Of a stretch of DNA of 54,887 nt, positions 51,020 through 54,887 are shown in pieces (the first letter of the stretch is position 1; each line of letters starts with the position of its first letter). The stretch covers positions 1 through 54,887 of the forward strand of contig JAGLMY010000014.1 in NCBI GenBank assembly GCA_023139775.1, given 5' to 3'. A program made the translations under genes and the position numbers. Below the pieces are notes generated by a model that saw only the letters and a program-made list of their open reading frames with translations, was not told the DNA's origin and ran no database searches. This DNA is from a bacterium (GTDB taxonomy: Bacteria; Oederibacteriota; JAAXVQ01; JAUVAV01).

Positions 51020-51385
51020 CTATAGGATTGCAGGATTAAGAATTTCTGTGATCAAATTCATATCATACGGTTTCTTAATAAACCGTTTGGCTTGATACTT
51101 TTTCATCAAATGCACAACTTCCTCAGTGTATTCCCAGTGAATCAGGATTGCGACTGTCTCCAGCTCCCTACACGCATTGAATTGATCTATTTCCTCTTGC
51201 CCATTTTTAATGGTTTCCACATCAATAAAAATAAATTTAAAATGATGACTGCAGAGGACATTAGCTAAAAGGTCGTGCTGCGTGCTTAAAAATACTCTGT
51301 TGAATCCACACATATTCAAATTTTCTTTCAGTATTTCTGCAAAAACCAGGTTTATGTCTAGAATCAAAATATTCTCATTCAACAT
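51020..51385 (-). CDS. Stand-alone receiver-like protein (121 aa)
   Basis: Looks like a single CheY-type receiver: first strand NILILDIN (Asp10, with the second acidic residue replaced), phosphoacceptor position Asp55 in FIFIDVET, and the conserved Lys in RFIKKPYDM (Lys104/105). The usual Thr/Ser position is occupied by LIHWEY, so the switch is degenerate. It has no output domain. The ATG at 51385 has AGAGG 7 bases upstream. A longer frame opening at 51442 is unlikely because the sigma-54 promoter (51426-51441) lies inside it. The stop is 24 bases before the giant gene, with which it should form one transcript. It may tune production or export of the giant protein; that is inference. Confidence 0.8.
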   Translation of the reverse strand: MLNENILILDINLVFAEILKENLNMCGFNRVFLSTQHDLLANVLCSHHFKFIFIDVETIKNGQEEIDQFNACRELETVAILIHWEYTEEVVHLMKKYQAKRFIKKPYDMNLITEILNPAIL

Positions 51386-51425
51386 CACATTACCTCTGTA
51401 GCTAGATTTCCTTATACGTAGGAAA

Positions 51426-51441
51426 AGCACAATTCGTGCCA
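51426..51441 (-). promoter_or_regulatory. Sigma-54 (-24/-12) promoter of the receiver and giant genes
   Basis: The minus strand reads TGGCACGAATTGTGCT: the -24 half TGGCACG is perfect, and the -12 half has GC at the correct spacing with one mismatch (GTGCT for TTGCT). The predicted start, near 51414, is about 30 bases ahead of the receiver ATG. Activator-like sites lie upstream at 51502-51538. Confidence 0.8.
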
Positions 51442-51501
51442 AATATTTTTTTTAAAATTGGGGGTTTTGCGTTACTTTCAGGTGCAATGAGAGGAATTAA
51501 T

Positions 51502-51538
51502 CAGAAGTCCGGGATTATAATAAGAAGCAGAGACTTTT
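51502..51538. promoter_or_regulatory. Candidate tandem activator sites for the giant-gene promoter
   Basis: Two elements of the AGAAGTC family. AGAAGCAGAGACTTTT (51523-51538) matches 12 of 16 positions of AGAAGTCAAGACTTCT and is centred 89.5 bp upstream of the promoter, 21 bp (two turns) closer than the sites of the other two promoters. A half-site CAGAAGTC (51502-51509) lies another 20 bp closer; with its left flank it shares TAATCAGAAGTC with 19869-19880. The remaining DNA between here and pflA is AT-rich with no feature I can support. Confidence 0.5.
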
Positions 51539-51635
51539 TATGGAGATCAAATTAATATTCAGGCGGAATTAGCGGAATTGAAGCAACAGGAATTAAACCT
51601 TCCGGGAAAAACTTAAAAATACTTACTTTCAATCT

Positions 51636-52370
51636 TTAAAAAACAACCAATCCTTTCTCCTCCAACTGTCGTGCCACCCGTTGCCAGACAGCAGCTGTGG
51701 GAGGTTTCAAAGTTTTTAAGGGATATCTTAAACCAAGCTCTTTCCACTTATGCACACCCAAGTTATGGTACGGTATCAATTCAATAGGCGGTATGTTCTT
51801 TAATGAAACAATATATTCCACAAGTCTTTCAATCTCTGCTTTAGCATCATTGATTCCAGGTAACAATACGCGCCGGATGGTCAATCTACCCGGCAGCTCG
51901 GCAGCTTCGCGTCCAAAGGCCAATACCGGCGCTAAAGATTGTCCGGTAATGGTTTGATGCAGCTTTTCCTCGCTCGCTTTTATATCCAGCAATGCCAGAT
52001 CCGTTACTTCGAGTAATTTGCGTGCCACCTTACGCGAGCAGCTTCCGTTGGTATCCAAGGCTGTTTTTAATTTGAGGCGATGTGCCAGTTCAAACAGCGC
52101 TGTAACAAATGGCGCTTGTAAGGTAGGCTCACCGCCGGATGCCGTGATGCCGCCATCGTGTTGACGCAAATACGGCAATAGGGTTTCCAAACGGGTGCGC
52201 GCTTCTTTGAGCGTCATGCGGCTCGAGCCTTGGCAGGACCAAGTGTCCGGATTCTGACAAAAAGCACACCGGTAATTGCAGCCGGCCAGAAAAAAGACAC
52301 AACGCAGACCCGGCCCGTCATGCGTACCCAGCGTTTCCACCGAATGTACCCGACCAATGGGTTGTCGCAT
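51636..52370 (-). CDS. pflA: Pyruvate formate-lyase activating enzyme
   Basis: A 244-aa radical-SAM enzyme that installs the glycyl radical on PflB using S-adenosylmethionine and a [4Fe-4S] cluster. The cluster motif is CNYRCAFC (Cys31, Cys35, Cys38), preceded by the family signature GTHDGPGLRCVFFLAG; SGGEP follows at about residue 79. There is no extra ferredoxin domain, as in true PflA. AAAAGGAAAACAT precedes the ATG. It follows pflB after 55 bases that carry a GC-rich palindrome, and is probably co-transcribed with it under the riboswitch. Confidence 0.95.
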   Translation of the reverse strand: MRQPIGRVHSVETLGTHDGPGLRCVFFLAGCNYRCAFCQNPDTWSCQGSSRMTLKEARTRLETLLPYLRQHDGGITASGGEPTLQAPFVTALFELAHRLKLKTALDTNGSCSRKVARKLLEVTDLALLDIKASEEKLHQTITGQSLAPVLAFGREAAELPGRLTIRRVLLPGINDAKAEIERLVEYIVSLKNIPPIELIPYHNLGVHKWKELGLRYPLKTLKPPTAAVWQRVARQLEEKGLVVF

Positions 52371-52391
52371 ATGTTTTCCTTTTGATGTTGG

Positions 52392-52414
52392 GGGGCGGGT
52401 TTGGAACCCGCCCC
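52392..52414. repeat. GC-rich palindrome between pflB and pflA
   Basis: GGGGCGGGTT / AACCCGCCCC with a 3-base centre, followed by CTACG. It is related in style to the palindromes at 215-350. It lies in the short pflB-pflA spacer without a T-run, so it may stabilise the upstream message rather than end it. Confidence 0.6.
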
Positions 52415-52425
52415 TACGATATTTA

Positions 52426-54654
52426 TTACATCATTTCATGAAATGTTCTGCGCAATATCTCTTCCTGATGTTCGCGCGAGAGTTTGGTAAAGTGCACGGC
52501 ATAGCCGGAGACCCGAATGGTCAACTGCGGATACTTTTCCGGACAGCGCATGGCATCTTTCAAGAGATCCCGATCCAACACATTGACATTAATGTGATGT
52601 CCGCCCTTGGTAAAATATCCGTCTAGAATGCTGGTCAGGTTGTCATTGCGTGTATCCTGGTCACGACCTAAAGCGTGCGGTATGATGGAAAAGGTATTGG
52701 AAATACCATCCTGCGCCGCATAGTACGGTAACTTGGAAATGGAATTCAGACTTGCCAAGACACCGTTTTTCTCACGGCCATGCATTGGATTCGCCCCCGG
52801 CGCAAAAGGTTCGCCGGCTTTACGTCCATCCGGAGTGGCTCCTGTTTTCTTGCCGTATAGCACATTGCTGGTAATAGTAAGAATTGAAAGCGTCGGATTG
52901 GCACGACGGTAAATCGAATGTTTACGTAAAGCTGTAATAAAGGTAATGATCAGATCCCGGGCACGGTTGTCCGCCCGTTCATCATCATTACCAAAAGCCG
53001 GATACTCCCCTTTTAGCTTAAAGGCCTTGGTCAATCCATTCCGGCCGCGTTGGGGTTCTACTTTGGCATAGCGAATAGCGCATAAGGAATCCACCACTAC
53101 TGAAAGACCGGCAACACCAAAAGCCATAAGACGGTCGACTTCAGAGTCCAACAAGGCCATTTGGACTGCTTCATAATAATAACGATCATGCGACCAGTGA
53201 ATCACATTCATAATATCAACGTATTTTTCCGCTAACCAGGAAAGTACGTACACAAAATTTTCGTGCACCTGGTCGTAATTTAAATACTTGCCCTTAAGGG
53301 CCGGTACATTCGGAACCACCTGTTCCCCGTAAATTTCATCCCGGCCTTCATTGAGCGCGAGCAGCAAGGCCTTGGCCAGATTGCAACGAGCGCCAAAATA
53401 CTGAATCTGACTTCCGGCTTTTAATAAAGAGACACAGCAGGAGATACCGTAATCATCACCGGCTAGCGGACGCATTAAATCATCATTCTCAAATTGCAGA
53501 CTGCTGGTCCGAATCGCAACCTCTGAGACATAGGTTTTCCAGGCTTCCGGCAAACGCGGTGAATACAAAATAGTTAAATTGGGTTCCGGTGCTGATCCCA
53601 GATTTCGCAGACTTTGCAGAAAACGAAAATCGGTTTTGCTGACCTTGGTCCGTCCGTCACTGGCCATACCGCCCAGCACAAGTGTCACCCACACCGGATC
53701 TCCGGCAAAAATCTGGTCGTACTCCGGCGGACGCAATTGCCGGACCAGGCGCAGCTTGATGGTGAAATCATCAATTAGCTCTTGCGCGGCCGATTCAGTC
53801 AAGACCCCGGTCTTCATATCCCGGGTTATATAAATATCAAAAAAGGCTGACAAATGACCAATGGACATGGCCGCGCCATCGGATTCTTTTACTGCAGCCA
53901 AATAAGCCAAATATGTCCACTGGATCGCTTCCCGTGCGGTTTTCGCCGGCCGCTTAAGATTGCAACCGTACTGCTTACCCATCTTAATAGTCTCGTTTAA
54001 AGCTTGAATCTGACTGGCAATCTCTTCCCGCCAGCGTATATTCTTGGTATCCATCACACTGACGATTTTTTCCAGATCCGCCTGTTTGGCTTGAATTAGA
54101 CGATCAATACCATACAGTGCAATACGACGATAGTCGCCTATAATCCGGCCGCGCGCGTAATTATCCGGCAATCCGGTAATGATCCCTAAGCGGCGCAGCT
54201 TTTTCATTTCTTCACTGTAAATGGAAAACACCGCATCATTGTGTGATTTGCGGTACTTGGTAAAAATCTCAACAACACGCGGATTGAGTTTGAAGCCATG
54301 CGCCTCGCAGGCTTTTTGGATATTTCGGACACCGCCCGCCGGCTTAATGGCGCGTTTCAACGGTTTATCAGTTTGCAACCCAATCACCAGTTCGTTTTGT
54401 TTATCAATGTATCCCGGAGCATGCGTGGCAATACCACTGGGAGTATCCACATCAATATCCAGCACACCGCCGCTTTCACACTCAGCCTGTATGAGTTTGG
54501 TTACTTTGTGCCAAATTTTTTTAGTACGGGCTGTGGCTGGTTTGAGAAATTCCGGTCCATCCTCATAGGGTTGGTAATTTCGATAAATAAAATCCTGCAA
54601 ATCAATCTTGACTGACCAGCGACCGCGTTTGAATGCTTCTTTTTTTTCAGCCAT
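52426..54654 (-). CDS. pflB: Pyruvate formate-lyase (formate acetyltransferase)
   Basis: A 742-aa glycyl-radical enzyme that turns pyruvate and CoA into acetyl-CoA and formate under anoxic conditions. The active-site pair is Cys406-Cys407 (YGISCCVS), and the radical is carried by Gly717 in RVSGYAVHF near the C-terminus. [16 protein letters not shown] and [23 protein letters not shown] are as in E. coli PflB, so this is a true pyruvate enzyme rather than a diol dehydratase or choline lyase. AAAGGGGGCTACTATT precedes the ATG at 54654. A ZTP riboswitch and terminator stand in the leader. The gene shows that the organism can ferment. Confidence 0.98.
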   Translation of the reverse strand: MAEKKEAFKRGRWSVKIDLQDFIYRNYQPYEDGPEFLKPATARTKKIWHKVTKLIQAECESGGVLDIDVDTPSGIATHAPGYIDKQNELVIGLQTDKPLKRAIKPAGGVRNIQKACEAHGFKLNPRVVEIFTKYRKSHNDAVFSIYSEEMKKLRRLGIITGLPDNYARGRIIGDYRRIALYGIDRLIQAKQADLEKIVSVMDTKNIRWREEIASQIQALNETIKMGKQYGCNLKRPAKTAREAIQWTYLAYLAAVKESDGAAMSIGHLSAFFDIYITRDMKTGVLTESAAQELIDDFTIKLRLVRQLRPPEYDQIFAGDPVWVTLVLGGMASDGRTKVSKTDFRFLQSLRNLGSAPEPNLTILYSPRLPEAWKTYVSEVAIRTSSLQFENDDLMRPLAGDDYGISCCVSLLKAGSQIQYFGARCNLAKALLLALNEGRDEIYGEQVVPNVPALKGKYLNYDQVHENFVYVLSWLAEKYVDIMNVIHWSHDRYYYEAVQMALLDSEVDRLMAFGVAGLSVVVDSLCAIRYAKVEPQRGRNGLTKAFKLKGEYPAFGNDDERADNRARDLIITFITALRKHSIYRRANPTLSILTITSNVLYGKKTGATPDGRKAGEPFAPGANPMHGREKNGVLASLNSISKLPYYAAQDGISNTFSIIPHALGRDQDTRNDNLTSILDGYFTKGGHHINVNVLDRDLLKDAMRCPEKYPQLTIRVSGYAVHFTKLSREHQEEILRRTFHEMM

Positions 54655-54686
54655 AATAGTAGCCCCCTTTGTGAAAACGGCGCTCT

Positions 54687-54734
54687 AATAAAAAGCCCGA
54701 GCCTCCGCTCACTATAATGAGCGACAGCCCAGGC
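54687..54734 (-). terminator. Riboswitch-controlled intrinsic terminator upstream of pflB
   Basis: A 17-position stem (54695-54711 with 54718-54734, one mismatch and some G-T pairs) with a 6-base loop, followed by TTTTTATT. Its 5' arm includes the CGCCTGGGC element of the ZTP aptamer, so ligand binding and the terminator exclude each other. Confidence 0.85.
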
Positions 54735-54799
54735 GTTCGGCTTTCCCCCGCATTGGCACCGTGCTTCCCGGTGGTTGTCCACCTTCGCCAGTCACACAG
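54725..54799 (-). ncRNA. ZTP/ZMP riboswitch (pfl motif)
   Basis: The minus strand has the family's conserved parts in order: GTGACTGGCGAAG, a GGTGG/CCACC helix, the CCGGGAAGCAC segment, a linker, and the 3' element CGCCTGGGC at 54727-54735. The class senses ZTP/ZMP, which builds up when 10-formyl-tetrahydrofolate runs short. Ligand binding would free the transcript from the overlapping terminator and switch on pflB, which makes formate for one-carbon units. Confidence 0.93.
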
Positions 54800-54807
54800 T
54801 TAAGTAA

Positions 54808-54836
54808 AATTTAACAAACCCCTTAAAACCTGTCAA
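54808..54836 (-). promoter_or_regulatory. Sigma-70 promoter of pflBA
   Basis: TTGACA (54831-54836) and TAAATT (54808-54813) are separated by exactly 17 bp. Transcription would start near 54801, right at the 5' edge of the ZTP aptamer. The remaining 50 bases to the window edge hold nothing I can identify. Confidence 0.75.
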
Positions 54837-54887
54837 GTTACAATTAAGAATCGTTCCTGATTAGGCAGATTGTAACTCATATTGCAA

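Noticed and set aside
51524-51616. A 30-codon plus-strand frame (EAETFYGDQINIQAELAELK..., ending LPGKT) that looks protein-like.
   Set aside because: It begins after a stop with no start codon or ribosome binding site, is short enough to occur by chance, and overlaps the activator-like sites.
54501-54782. A minus-strand frame of about 93 codons running into pflB.
   Set aside because: It overlaps the ZTP riboswitch and the pflB start in another frame; the RNA explains the conservation.

Overview
The window reads as a chromosomal segment of an uncultured Gram-negative bacterium. It carries an outer-membrane efflux channel, Sec signal peptides and a 28-kb gene for a secreted giant repeat protein. 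Giant repeat proteins of this kind, together with a Thr/Pro-type linker before a C-terminal adhesin-like tail in a neighbour, are known from candidate phyla such as Omnitrophota, so an Omnitrophota-like origin is my best guess; it is an inference from gene style, not a phylogeny. Every convincing protein-coding gene is on the minus strand, so the window is best read from high to low coordinates.

Right end (54.9-51.6 kb): a sigma-70 promoter, a ZTP (pfl-motif) riboswitch whose 3' half overlaps an intrinsic terminator, then pflB (pyruvate formate-lyase) and pflA (its radical-SAM activase). Next (51.5-22.6 kb): a near-consensus sigma-54 promoter with upstream activator-like sites, a 121-aa stand-alone receiver protein, and a single 28.4-kb reading frame (about 9,456 aa). 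That protein has a signal peptide, long arrays of 30-residue YD/RHS-like repeats, helical and coiled-coil insertions, a hydrophobic block, a beta-rich block and a toxin-like C-terminus. A secreted 7-bladed-propeller-like protein with an 18-bp repeat array follows (22.4-20.8 kb).

Then come a 73-aa protein with its own sigma-54 promoter (20.5-20.3 kb), a 214-bp MITE-like element (19.9-20.1 kb), and a sigma-54-driven operon (19.7-10.3 kb) coding for a 41-aa leader peptide, a TolC-like channel, a membrane fusion protein and two RND pumps in tandem, all overlapping. Just downstream is a sigma-54 activator of the NtrC response-regulator type (10.1-8.7 kb). The left end holds rpoB-rpoC with their own promoter and a clear intrinsic terminator, then a partial coiled-coil gene.

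The most interesting result is regulatory. Three -24/-12 promoters, in front of the pump operon, the 73-aa gene and the receiver/giant-gene pair, are each preceded by an AGAAGTC-type palindrome. The palindrome centre lies 110.5 bp upstream of the promoter in two cases and 89.5 bp in the third, which is 21 bp or two helical turns closer. With an NtrC-type activator gene in the same cluster, this looks like a compact sigma-54 regulon joining a giant secreted protein, a tripartite pump and a small unknown protein. I know of no described system with this make-up, but I could not search for one.
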